This document shows, one piece after another, positions 1 through 7,752 of a stretch of DNA of 11,628 nucleotides. The DNA lies in NCBI GenBank assembly GCA_028287885.1, contig JAQBOT010000016.1:1-11628 (forward strand), written 5' to 3'. The position numbers were made by a program, and so were the translations under genes. The notes below the pieces were generated by a model. It saw only the letters and a program-made list of their open reading frames with translations. It had not been told where the DNA came from and did not search any database. This stretch comes from Pedobacter sp. (GTDB lineage Bacteria; Bacteroidota; Bacteroidia; Sphingobacteriales; Sphingobacteriaceae). Numbering within the stretch: the first letter of the stretch is position 1; each line of letters opens with the position of its first letter.

Positions 1-27
1 AACTTAGTTCAAAATCCAGGTTATTAA
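1..27 (+). CDS. C-terminal end of a SusD/RagB-like starch-binding lipoprotein (partial)
   Basis: Frame 1 reads NLVQNPGY followed by a TAA stop at 25-27. An ending of the form (L/V)xQNPGY or QNPGW is typical of SusD/RagB outer-membrane lipoproteins of Bacteroidota, and a SusD gene is expected just before susE. SusD caps the TonB-dependent SusC pore and binds the glycan at the cell surface. Only eight codons are visible, so the call rests on this short tail plus gene order. The gap to the next start is 17 nt, consistent with one transcript. A chance open frame cannot be excluded. Confidence 0.7.
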   Translation, partial: NLVQNPGY

Positions 28-44
28 TCTTTAGCTATTAAAAT

Positions 45-1058
45 ATGAAATCAATACTTATAAAAACCCTAGCCTTCAGCTTAATTGCTGTATCGCTTTG
101 GTCTTGTAAAAAGGACGAAGACAAAGTTGTTGCTAATGTAAGTGCAGCAGGAACCCTTGCGGCGTCAAACACTACGGTAGCCTTGTCTACCCAGGATGCG
201 GCAAAGACCGCTGTTACATTTACCTTTCCGCAAGCGACCGTAACAGGTTACCAGGTTCCGGTGACCAGTACATTACAGTTCGACCTAAAAGGCAACAACT
301 TCGTAACAGCTAAAGAAATGGTTACGACAGCAACAACGTATTCGACAACTGTTGCAGATTTAAACAAGATGATGTTAAGTTTAGGCGCTACGATTGGTAA
401 GCCAGCAGAACTTGAAGTGCGTTTGAAATCTGCGGCTGCAGCTAACTTGCCTACCTATTCCAATGTAATTACGTTATCTGGCACGCCATATCTTGCTTCT
501 GCATGGATATATGTACCGGGTGCTTACCAAGGCTGGAAACCTGAAACGGCAGATAGTTTGATCTCCCTTACTGGAAATGGAATCTATGTCGGTGTAATTG
601 CTTTTACTGAAGGTAATTTCGGTTTCAAAGTAACACCTGCAAAGAAATGGGATGTTGCTTTTGGTGATGCTGGCGGCGGTAAAATCAGTACTTCAGGTGG
701 AGATTTTTCAGCTCCTTCAGCTGGCTTAAAAACACTTACAGTAGATTTAAACGCGAACACCTGGAAGATTGAAGATACAATCGGTTGGGGAGTGATCGGA
801 GATGCAACCCCAGGAGGATGGAACGCAGATACTGACATGAAGGCGATCAATGACGGTAAAGGAAACTATCAGGTAAAATTAGACCTGGTTGTTGGTGAAA
901 TTAAATTCAGATTTGCTGATGCTTGGGATGTAAACCTGGGTGGTGCTGATGGAAAGCTCGTTGATAAAGATGGCCCTAACATCAAGGTTGCAACTGCTGG
1001 AAATTACACCATTACGCTTAATCCAGAAGCGAAGACTTACATACTTACAAAAAACTAA
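45..1058 (+). CDS. SusE/SusF-like outer-membrane starch-binding lipoprotein
   Basis: This 337-residue protein is predicted to bind starch at the cell surface beside SusC and SusD; it has no sign of catalysis. Residues 1-20 are a lipoprotein signal peptide and the lipobox LWSC puts the lipidated cysteine at C21. The next residues, KKDED, are lysine and acid rich, like the lipoprotein export signal that sends Bacteroidota lipoproteins to the outer face. Residues about 27-148 form a SusE-type N-terminal Ig-like domain. Two related starch-binding modules follow, about 153-242 and 247-337. Both begin with a short beta strand and a GW (YQGWKPE at 161-167, GGWNADTD at 257-264), and both repeat a WDV...G block (202-204 and 294-296). 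One Ig domain plus two modules matches SusE; SusF has an extra module. The ATG at 45 directly precedes the signal peptide, and its upstream region is A/T rich with no clear Shine-Dalgarno. A strong terminator follows the gene. Confidence 0.88.
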   Translation: MKSILIKTLAFSLIAVSLWSCKKDEDKVVANVSAAGTLAASNTTVALSTQDAAKTAVTFTFPQATVTGYQVPVTSTLQFDLKGNNFVTAKEMVTTATTYSTTVADLNKMMLSLGATIGKPAELEVRLKSAAAANLPTYSNVITLSGTPYLASAWIYVPGAYQGWKPETADSLISLTGNGIYVGVIAFTEGNFGFKVTPAKKWDVAFGDAGGGKISTSGGDFSAPSAGLKTLTVDLNANTWKIEDTIGWGVIGDATPGGWNADTDMKAINDGKGNYQVKLDLVVGEIKFRFADAWDVNLGGADGKLVDKDGPNIKVATAGNYTITLNPEAKTYILTKN

Positions 1059-1068
1059 TTTAATATTT

Positions 1069-1104
1069 AAGCCCTGCAGTTTACTGCAGGGCTTCTTTTT
1101 CTTT
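1069..1104 (+). terminator. Intrinsic terminator after the SusE-like gene
   Basis: A perfect GC-rich hairpin pairs 1069-1079 with 1084-1094 (11 bp, AAGCCCTGCAG against CTGCAGGGCTT) around a TTTA loop. It is followed at once by the T-rich tract CTTTTTCTTT at 1095-1104. It starts 10 nt after the susE stop and ends 44 nt before the next gene. It probably ends or attenuates the susCDE transcript, so the downstream enzymes depend on read-through or on a separate start site. Confidence 0.88.
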
Positions 1105-1148
1105 AAAAATAGCCCGACGACTTCCATCAATAATTGCTCATAAAAAAG

Positions 1149-2999
1149 ATGAAAAGACTTTTTCTCCTCCTCCTACTGATTACCTCCATAAATTCCTTTG
1201 CACAAATTGCGAAACTTGAAAGAGTAGAACCAATGTCCTGGTGGGTAGGTATGCATAACCCGAAATTACAATTGCTTGTTCATGGCAATCAGATTGCTAC
1301 CAATGAGGTGCAATTGAGCTATCCGGGGATTACCTTAGTTAAGGTGAATAAAGTAGAAAACCCAAATTACCTTTTTTTAGATCTTGAAATTGCTGCGGAT
1401 ACCAAGCCGGGTAAGTTTGCGATCAACTTCATGCAGAAAGGCAAGAAGAATGCAACCTACAGCTACGAACTGCAAACAAGAGATCAAGCAGCGGGCAGGG
1501 TACAAGGTGTGACGAGTAAAGACCTGGTGTATTTGTTAATGCCAGACCGCTTTTCAAATGGCGATGCCTCTAACGATGTAGTCAAAGGCCTACAGGAAAC
1601 AAAGCTAAACCGCGACTCCATGTACTTTCGTCATGGGGGAGATATTCAGGGTGTAATCAATCACCTGGATTACTTGAAAGAATTGGGGGTAACAACCGTA
1701 TGGATGACGCCCGAAATTGAGAATGACATGGCCAATGCTTCCTATCATGGGTATGCGGCGACCGACAATTACAAGATAGATCCAAGATATGGAACAAACG
1801 CGCTCTACAAAAGTTATGTGGCGCAGGTTCATGCAAAAGGACTAAAAGTAATTAAAGATATTGTGCACAATCATATTGGCACCGGGCACTACACCTTCAA
1901 AGACATGCCAATGAAAGATTGGTTAAATCAATGGCCGGTGTACACCCAAACAAATTACCGTGATCAACCGGTAATGGATATCCATGCTTCCGCTGGAGAT
2001 AGGAAACAAATGTTAGATGGCTGGTTTGTCCCTTCTATGCCGGATCTTAATCAACGAAACCCTTATGTACAAAATTACCTGACCCAAAATCACATCTGGT
2101 GGATAGAATACGCCGGGATTGATGGCCTGCGGTTGGACACTTATCCATATAATGACGCAGCGTACATGGCCGACTGGGCGCAAAAACTTCAAGCAGAATT
2201 CCCTTATCTTTCAATCTTTGGAGAGACGCTTGTTAATTCAGTTGCAAGCCAAGCCTATTTCACTGGTGGCAATGTAGTTAACCGTGGTTTAGATACCCAT
2301 CTTCCAGGAATTACTGATGCAGTGATTAAAGATGCAATTTATGAAGCATTGAACGGCAAAATGGGCTGGACAGATGGTGTGAACAGACTATATGCAACCC
2401 TTGCGCAAGACTTCCTCTATAAAGACGCGACTAAAAACCTTGTGTTTATGGACAACCATGACATGAGCCGTTTTTACTCCATGGTAAATGAAGACTTCAA
2501 TAAATATAAGACTGGAATGGCCATATTGTTAACCATGCGTGGCATTCCGCAGATCTATTATGGAACAGAGATTCTGATGAAAAACTATTCCAACCCAGAC
2601 GGTTTGGTACGCTCGGACTTTTCCGGTGGCTGGAAAGGGGATAAGGCCAATAAGTTTATCGCCTCTGGAAGGACAGAAAAGGAAAATGCAGCTTTTAATT
2701 ACATAAGCAAACTTGCAAACTACCGCAAGACGAGTGCTGCTTTAAGCACGGGCAAACTCATGCAGTTTATTCCTCAGGACGGCCTTTATGTGTATTTCAG
2801 ATATACCGATGATAATTCCAAAACGATCATGGTTATTGTGAATACAGAAGATAAAGCAAAGAGTCTGAAGACTGCTCGTTTTGCAGAAAGAATGGAGAAA
2901 GCCAGCTCCGCTACAAACATCATCACTGGCGAAAAATTGAATAATCTAACAAACATTGCTATTCCCCCCAGCACAAGCCTGGTCTTAGAATTAAATTAA
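1149..2999 (+). CDS. Periplasmic GH13 cyclomaltodextrinase / neopullulanase-like alpha-amylase (SusA-type)
   Basis: This 616-residue enzyme is predicted to cut alpha-1,4 links in maltodextrins, cyclodextrins or pullulan in the periplasm. The signal peptide is MKRLFLLLLLITSINSFAQ, with cleavage likely after that Q. Residues about 22-110 resemble the cyclomaltodextrinase N-terminal domain (VEPMSWWVGMHNPKLQLL). The GH13 barrel starts near 125 (LVYLLMPDRFSNGD). The four GH13 motifs are present: DIVHNH (237-242), GLRLDT (326-331, nucleophile D330), FGETL (357-361, acid/base E359) and FMDNHD (433-438, D438). The C-terminus is an all-beta domain ending PPSTSLVLEL, as in this subfamily. The ATG at 1149 gives a signal peptide right at the start; an in-frame TTG at 1134 would add only five residues and is less likely. 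The stop overlaps the next start by one base (TAATG), so the two genes are probably translationally coupled. Exact specificity is inferred. Confidence 0.9.
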   Translation: MKRLFLLLLLITSINSFAQIAKLERVEPMSWWVGMHNPKLQLLVHGNQIATNEVQLSYPGITLVKVNKVENPNYLFLDLEIAADTKPGKFAINFMQKGKKNATYSYELQTRDQAAGRVQGVTSKDLVYLLMPDRFSNGDASNDVVKGLQETKLNRDSMYFRHGGDIQGVINHLDYLKELGVTTVWMTPEIENDMANASYHGYAATDNYKIDPRYGTNALYKSYVAQVHAKGLKVIKDIVHNHIGTGHYTFKDMPMKDWLNQWPVYTQTNYRDQPVMDIHASAGDRKQMLDGWFVPSMPDLNQRNPYVQNYLTQNHIWWIEYAGIDGLRLDTYPYNDAAYMADWAQKLQAEFPYLSIFGETLVNSVASQAYFTGGNVVNRGLDTHLPGITDAVIKDAIYEALNGKMGWTDGVNRLYATLAQDFLYKDATKNLVFMDNHDMSRFYSMVNEDFNKYKTGMAILLTMRGIPQIYYGTEILMKNYSNPDGLVRSDFSGGWKGDKANKFIASGRTEKENAAFNYISKLANYRKTSAALSTGKLMQFIPQDGLYVYFRYTDDNSKTIMVIVNTEDKAKSLKTARFAERMEKASSATNIITGEKLNNLTNIAIPPSTSLVLELN

Positions 3000-3664
3000 T
3001 GCATATCAATAATCAAAACATTGGATGCTTATTCGACCTGGACGGCGTCCTGGTTGATACAGCAGTATACCATTACAAGGCCTGGAAAGACCTGGCCAAC
3101 TCGCTTGGCTTTGACTTCACAGAAGCCCAGAATGAACACCTTAAGGGTGTAAATCGCATGCGTTCTCTGGATATGATCCTGGAATGGGGTGGCGTAGAAA
3201 AAACTGCAGCGGAGAAGGAAGTGCTGGCCACAACCAAGAACGAAGCATATGTCAAGATGATCAGCAAGATGACCGAAAGCGAAGTGTTACCGGGGTCATT
3301 AAAACTACTGCAGGATCTAAAAGCATCCGGAATCAAGATTGCCCTGGGTTCAGCAAGTAAAAACTCGGGCTTGATCTTGGAAAGAACCGGACTTGCACCA
3401 CTGTTTGATGCCATTGTAGACGGAAATCACGTGGGTACATCTAAGCCAGACCCAGAAGTTTTTCTGAAAGGCGCCGGGTTACTGGGTGTCGAAGCTCAAC
3501 ACTGCATTGTCTTTGAAGACGCCCAAGCAGGTGTACAAGCTGCTATAGCTGGAAAAATGAAAGTAGTAGGAATAGGACAAGCAGCAAACCTAATGGGGGC
3601 TGACGTTGTGATTAGTGATCTTTCTGGAATCACGGTAGAAGAAATTGTGGCATTAATAAAATAA
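2999..3664 (+). CDS. pgmB: Beta-phosphoglucomutase (HAD superfamily)
   Basis: This 221-residue cytoplasmic enzyme interconverts beta-glucose-1-phosphate and glucose-6-phosphate through beta-glucose-1,6-bisphosphate. The HAD core is complete. FDLDG supplies nucleophile D13 and acid/base D15, GSAS at 117-120 holds the phosphate-binding S118, SKPDP supplies K149, and VFEDAQAG supplies the magnesium ligands E173 and D174. These match Lactococcus lactis PgmB residues (D8, D10, S114, K145, E169, D170 as I recall them) at nearly the same spacing. The cap lies between about 17 and 93 and contains the HLKGVNRMRSLD stretch. Length is normal for the family and there is no signal peptide. The gene sits between an amylase and a GH65 phosphorylase, which makes the beta-glucose-1-phosphate this enzyme uses. 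That context supports beta-phosphoglucomutase over a generic HAD phosphatase. It starts inside the stop of the gene before it (TAATG) and is followed after 17 nt by the phosphorylase gene. Confidence 0.94.
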   Translation: MHINNQNIGCLFDLDGVLVDTAVYHYKAWKDLANSLGFDFTEAQNEHLKGVNRMRSLDMILEWGGVEKTAAEKEVLATTKNEAYVKMISKMTESEVLPGSLKLLQDLKASGIKIALGSASKNSGLILERTGLAPLFDAIVDGNHVGTSKPDPEVFLKGAGLLGVEAQHCIVFEDAQAGVQAAIAGKMKVVGIGQAANLMGADVVISDLSGITVEEIVALIK

Positions 3665-3681
3665 AGAAGAAAAGCATAAAG

Positions 3682-6003
3682 ATGAAGAACTATATAAAAG
3701 CAAATGAGTGGACAATAGTTGAGGAAGGGTTCGATGCTCAGTTGAATAAAATATCTGAAAGTATATTCAGTATCGGCAACGGCCGGATGGGTCAGCGTGC
3801 TAACTTTGAAGAAAAATACACTGGAGAAACATTGTTAGGTAACTATGTTGCCGGCGTGTATTATCCAGACAAGACCCGCGTAGGCTGGTGGAAAAATGGC
3901 TATCCAGAATACTTTGCTAAAGTACTAAATGCGGCAAACTGGATAGGAATTGATGTAAATGTTAACGGTGAGACGCTTGATCTCCATACCGCGAAAGTAT
4001 CCGATTTTCAAAGGATATTAAATATGAAAGAAGGCCATCTGGAACGCAGCTTTGTTGCAGAATTGCCAGGTGGAAATAAGTTGAAAGTGAGCTCTAAGAG
4101 ATTTTGCAGCATTGCAGATGACGAGCTTGCCGCCATCCATTACCAGATCATTCCACTCAACTTCAGTGGAAATGTAACCATCACTTCTTCCATAGATGGC
4201 GATGTTAAAAACCAGGATTCAAATTACGACGAGAAATTCTGGGATCAGGTGAATAGCAATATGGCTAATGGAACAGCTTATCTTACACTAAGAACAAAGA
4301 AAACCGAGTTCGATGTTTGTACAGCGGCACATACCCTGATAAAAGTTAACCAGCAACAAGTAACTGTGGCTGCAGAAACATTGACCAAACATAAGTTTAT
4401 TGCAACCAAGCTTTCCTACGAGGTTAAAGCGAATGACGTTGTTGATGTTTATAAATACGCATCCAACGTTACCTCTCAAAACTATAAAAAGGAAGATTTG
4501 CTTGCCGCTGCAGAAAAGGCGATTTCACGTGCCATTGCAAGCGGGTACGATAAGCTGCTTCAAGATCAGGCAGAAGCCTGGGCAAACAAGTGGGAAGAAG
4601 GCGATATTATCATAGATGGCGACGTTGCTGCTCAACAAGCAATCCGCTTCAATATCTTTCAGCTTAACCAGACCTATACAGGTAAAGATGCACGTTTGAA
4701 CATTGGCCCGAAAGGATTTACAGGTGAAAAGTACGGCGGTTCTACCTATTGGGATACGGAAGCGTATTGTATTCCTTTCTATCTGGCTACAGCGCCTCAG
4801 CAGGTATCAAAAAATTTGCTCATTTACCGCCACAACCAACTGCAAAAAGCCATTGAAAATGCGGCGAAGCTGGGTTTCAATAGTGGTGCAGCTTTATATC
4901 CAATGGTTACCATGAATGGTGAGGAGTGCCACAATGAATGGGAAATTACTTTCGAGGAAATCCACAGAAATGGTGCAATCGCTTTTGCCATTTACAACTA
5001 CATCCGCTACACTGGAGATCAAAGCTACCTTGCTGCCTATGGTTTGGAAGTTTTAATCGGCATAGCCAGGTTCTGGAAACAACGGGTAAACTGGAGCGAA
5101 GAGAAAAACAGCTATGTTATTCTTGGAGTAACTGGCCCGAATGAATATGAAAACAACATCAACAACAACTGGTATACCAATAAACTAGCTGCGTGGTGCA
5201 TGCGTTATGCTAAAGAAGCTTTTGAGCTTGTAAAGAGCAGCGATGTTGATGAATATCTGCGCATCGTTGGCTTAACGAACTTTAAAGAAGAACAGGAACT
5301 AGCTGATTGGACTAAAATTGCTGATCAGATGTATTATCCTTTTGATAAGAAACATAATGTATATCTACAACAGGATGGATATATGGATAAAGAGCAGGTC
5401 CTGGTCGCAGAACTTGCAGCAGAGGAGCGTCCGCTAAACCAAAAGTGGAGTTGGGATCGGATCTTAAGATCATGCTTTATCAAGCAGGCAGACGTTTTGC
5501 AAGGCATGTACTTCTTTGAAGATGAGTTTGACTTGGAAACCATCAAACGAAACTTCAAATTTTATGAGTCCAGAACGGTTCACGAAAGTTCTTTATCACC
5601 ATGTGTACACAGCATCCTTGCGGCACGGTTAAGCGATGAAGAAAAAGCCTATGAGTTTTACCTGCGTACATCAAGATTGGATCTCGACGATTACAACAAT
5701 GATACAGAAGATGGTTTGCACATTACCTCTATGGCAGGAACCTGGATGAGTATTGTTGAAGGATTCGCCGGAATGAAAGTGCGCGATAACCAATTACAGT
5801 TTAATCCTTTCGTACCGAGTCAGTGGAATTCCTTTTCCTTTAACATTGGTTTCCGCGGTACTCAATTAAAAATTAAAATCAGTTCTACGCAGATCAGCAT
5901 AACGAATAATTCTGCAAACGAAATAGAAGTGAAAGTGTTAAATGAAGCTTACGCTATACCTACGGGCGAGACCGAGATCTTGTTTAAGGAAGTGTGCGTA
6001 TGA
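3682..6003 (+). CDS. GH65 maltose phosphorylase
   Basis: This 773-residue protein has no signal peptide and should act in the cytoplasm, splitting maltose with inorganic phosphate into glucose and beta-glucose-1-phosphate. The GH65 layout is complete: an N-terminal beta-sandwich (about 1-270), a linker, an (alpha/alpha)6 barrel (about 320-700) and a small C-terminal beta domain. The general acid is most likely E488 in TGPNEY (484-489), lining up with E487 of Lactobacillus brevis maltose phosphorylase. K601 (FIKQADVL), the HESSLS stretch at 634-639 and H680 (GLHITSMAGTW) are candidates for the phosphate site. The block GEECHNEWEITFEEIHRNG (413-431) favours maltose phosphorylase over trehalose or kojibiose phosphorylase, though specificity needs an assay. 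Length is close to the family norm of about 750-780. An A/G-rich stretch (GAAGAAAAG) precedes the ATG. The adjacent pgmB uses its product. The stop overlaps the next start as ATGA, pointing to coupled translation. Confidence 0.93.
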   Translation: MKNYIKANEWTIVEEGFDAQLNKISESIFSIGNGRMGQRANFEEKYTGETLLGNYVAGVYYPDKTRVGWWKNGYPEYFAKVLNAANWIGIDVNVNGETLDLHTAKVSDFQRILNMKEGHLERSFVAELPGGNKLKVSSKRFCSIADDELAAIHYQIIPLNFSGNVTITSSIDGDVKNQDSNYDEKFWDQVNSNMANGTAYLTLRTKKTEFDVCTAAHTLIKVNQQQVTVAAETLTKHKFIATKLSYEVKANDVVDVYKYASNVTSQNYKKEDLLAAAEKAISRAIASGYDKLLQDQAEAWANKWEEGDIIIDGDVAAQQAIRFNIFQLNQTYTGKDARLNIGPKGFTGEKYGGSTYWDTEAYCIPFYLATAPQQVSKNLLIYRHNQLQKAIENAAKLGFNSGAALYPMVTMNGEECHNEWEITFEEIHRNGAIAFAIYNYIRYTGDQSYLAAYGLEVLIGIARFWKQRVNWSEEKNSYVILGVTGPNEYENNINNNWYTNKLAAWCMRYAKEAFELVKSSDVDEYLRIVGLTNFKEEQELADWTKIADQMYYPFDKKHNVYLQQDGYMDKEQVLVAELAAEERPLNQKWSWDRILRSCFIKQADVLQGMYFFEDEFDLETIKRNFKFYESRTVHESSLSPCVHSILAARLSDEEKAYEFYLRTSRLDLDDYNNDTEDGLHITSMAGTWMSIVEGFAGMKVRDNQLQFNPFVPSQWNSFSFNIGFRGTQLKIKISSTQISITNNSANEIEVKVLNEAYAIPTGETEILFKEVCV

Positions 6004-7742
6004 AAAACTTAATTAAACCTTTACTTATGACGATGGTGTTATCCGCAACAGCCTTGGAGCAGTCGGCCGCGCAAACAGAAAATAAGCTGATCATCTACCA
6101 GATGTTGCCTCGGTTATTTGGCAATAAGCAAACGAACAACGTTCCTTACGGAACGATCCAGGAGAATGGGTCTGGTAAGTTCAACGACATTACTGATAAA
6201 GCGATAGCCGGAATAAAAGAACTGGGCACAACGCACATCTGGTATACTGGCGTTATTGCGCATGCCAGTCTTACCGACTACAGCAAATTTGGAATTCCAA
6301 ATGCTGATGCGGATGTCGTTAAAGGACGTGCAGGTTCCCCATATGCAATCCGGGATTACTATGATGTAGATCCTGATTTGGCGGTGGATGTTAAAAACAG
6401 AATGGCTGAATTTGAAGCCCTTTTGAACCGTACACATAAGCAGGGTTTGAAAGTGATTATTGATTTTGTGCCCAATCACACCGCCCGTAGTTATAAGTCT
6501 ACAACCAAACCTTCCGGCGTTGTAGACTTTGGCGCAAAGGATGATGAAAATGTGGCATTCAGTGCTAAAAACGACTATTACTATACACCGGGAAAACACT
6601 TTGTTGTACCTGCTGGTACGCCGGATGCCCGACCACTAAGCGATTTAAAAGATGGGCAGTTTGCTGAGTTTCCTGCAAAAGCCACCGGGAACGATGTCTT
6701 TTCTGAAAGCCCGAGTAAAGACGATTGGTATGAGACTGTCAAGTTAAACTATGGTGTAGATTATTTGAATAATCGAAACAAGCATTTTGACCCGATCCCA
6801 CCGGTTTGGCTAAAGACCCGCGATATATTAATCTACTGGGCTAAAAAAGGTGCAGATGGTTTCCGTTGTGATATGGCCGAAATGGTGCCATTCGAGTTTT
6901 GGCATTGGGTAATTCCTGAAGTAAAGAAAGCTAAACCAGGCATAATCTTTATTGGCGAAGCTTACAATCCGAATGCTTACAGCACCTATTTAACCGAAGG
7001 CAAGTTCGACTACCTGTATGACAAAGTTGGCTTGTATGACGGCTTGAAACGCTTAATGCGCAATGAGGATCATGCAACTGTTGCGGACATCGACTATGTT
7101 TGGCAAAAAGAGAGTGCAAGTTTCGGCGATCACATGATCCGCTTCCTAGAAAACCATGATGAGGAGCGCATAGCTTCCCAGGCATTCGCCGGAAATCCAT
7201 TCCTTGCGATCCCCGCAATGGTTGTATCCGCTACGCTATCAGGTGGCCCGGTTATGTTGTATTCCGGACAGGAAGTAGGCGAGCCTGCAAACGATGCAGA
7301 AGGATTTAGCGGCCGTGATGGCCGAACAACTATTTTCGATTACTGGGGTGTACCGGAACATCAGAAATGGATGAACGATGGTGCATTTGACGGCGGAAAA
7401 TTAAGTGAGTCTCAGGTTCACTTGCGCAACTTCTACAAGAAGGTGCTTACCGTAGCCGGATCAGCCCCTGCGATTGTTAAAGGAAAGTTTTATCATCTAC
7501 CGATGCACAACAAACTGTATGCTTATATTAGATATACGGAAACTCAAAGGCTGTTGGTGTTTGTGAATTTTGATCGCAACGAGCGTTTCGATTCTACAGT
7601 TGAGATCCCTCTGAGTCTCCTGGAGCATAAGAAGATTAGCGGCGCTTCCGATATATTAACAGGTACAAAAATAAACCATCCAAACGACCATTCCATCCAT
7701 GTCGTTGCAGGACCGGGCAGTGCTCAGATTATAGAATTTTAA
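6000..7742 (+). CDS. Exported GH13 alpha-amylase family enzyme
   Basis: This 580-residue GH13 enzyme is predicted to be exported to the periplasm and to act on alpha-glucans. Residues 1-25 form a signal peptide (basic start, hydrophobic core, AAQ before the probable cut) with no lipobox. The barrel begins almost at once (KLIIYQMLPRLFG at 29-41), so unlike the other two GH13 proteins here it lacks an N-terminal binding domain. Motifs are DFVPNH (155-160), GFRCDMAEM (287-295, nucleophile D291), FIGEAYN (317-323, acid/base E320) and FLENHDEER (382-390, D387). Domain B is long (about 161-265) and the C-terminal beta domain ends near 580. The start is the ATG at 6000, which overlaps the preceding stop by four bases (ATGA); an in-frame GTG at 5994 would add two residues. 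The exact reaction is unclear: alpha-amylase, alpha-glucosidase or transglycosylase activity are all possible. Position before the permease suggests it produces maltose for import. Confidence 0.85.
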   Translation: MKNLIKPLLMTMVLSATALEQSAAQTENKLIIYQMLPRLFGNKQTNNVPYGTIQENGSGKFNDITDKAIAGIKELGTTHIWYTGVIAHASLTDYSKFGIPNADADVVKGRAGSPYAIRDYYDVDPDLAVDVKNRMAEFEALLNRTHKQGLKVIIDFVPNHTARSYKSTTKPSGVVDFGAKDDENVAFSAKNDYYYTPGKHFVVPAGTPDARPLSDLKDGQFAEFPAKATGNDVFSESPSKDDWYETVKLNYGVDYLNNRNKHFDPIPPVWLKTRDILIYWAKKGADGFRCDMAEMVPFEFWHWVIPEVKKAKPGIIFIGEAYNPNAYSTYLTEGKFDYLYDKVGLYDGLKRLMRNEDHATVADIDYVWQKESASFGDHMIRFLENHDEERIASQAFAGNPFLAIPAMVVSATLSGGPVMLYSGQEVGEPANDAEGFSGRDGRTTIFDYWGVPEHQKWMNDGAFDGGKLSESQVHLRNFYKKVLTVAGSAPAIVKGKFYHLPMHNKLYAYIRYTETQRLLVFVNFDRNERFDSTVEIPLSLLEHKKISGASDILTGTKINHPNDHSIHVVAGPGSAQIIEF

Positions 7743-7752
7743 ATCATTAAAT

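Noticed and set aside
1134..1148. In-frame TTG start that would lengthen the first GH13 protein by five residues.
   Set aside because: The ATG at 1149 directly starts a textbook signal peptide. The five extra residues add nothing recognisable, and TTG is a rarer start.
3073..3414. Minus-strand open frame of 113 codons inside pgmB.
   Set aside because: It is the antisense shadow of a well-conserved HAD gene and has no recognisable motif.
6114..6599. Minus-strand open frame of 161 codons inside the second GH13 gene.
   Set aside because: It lies wholly antisense to a gene with complete GH13 motifs. Its translation has no recognisable domain and there is no independent start context.
7154..7170. 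A 17-nt exact repeat shared with 11192-11208.
   Set aside because: Both copies encode the HDEER part of the fourth GH13 motif in two different enzymes. Conserved residues with the same codon choices explain it better than a mobile or regulatory repeat.
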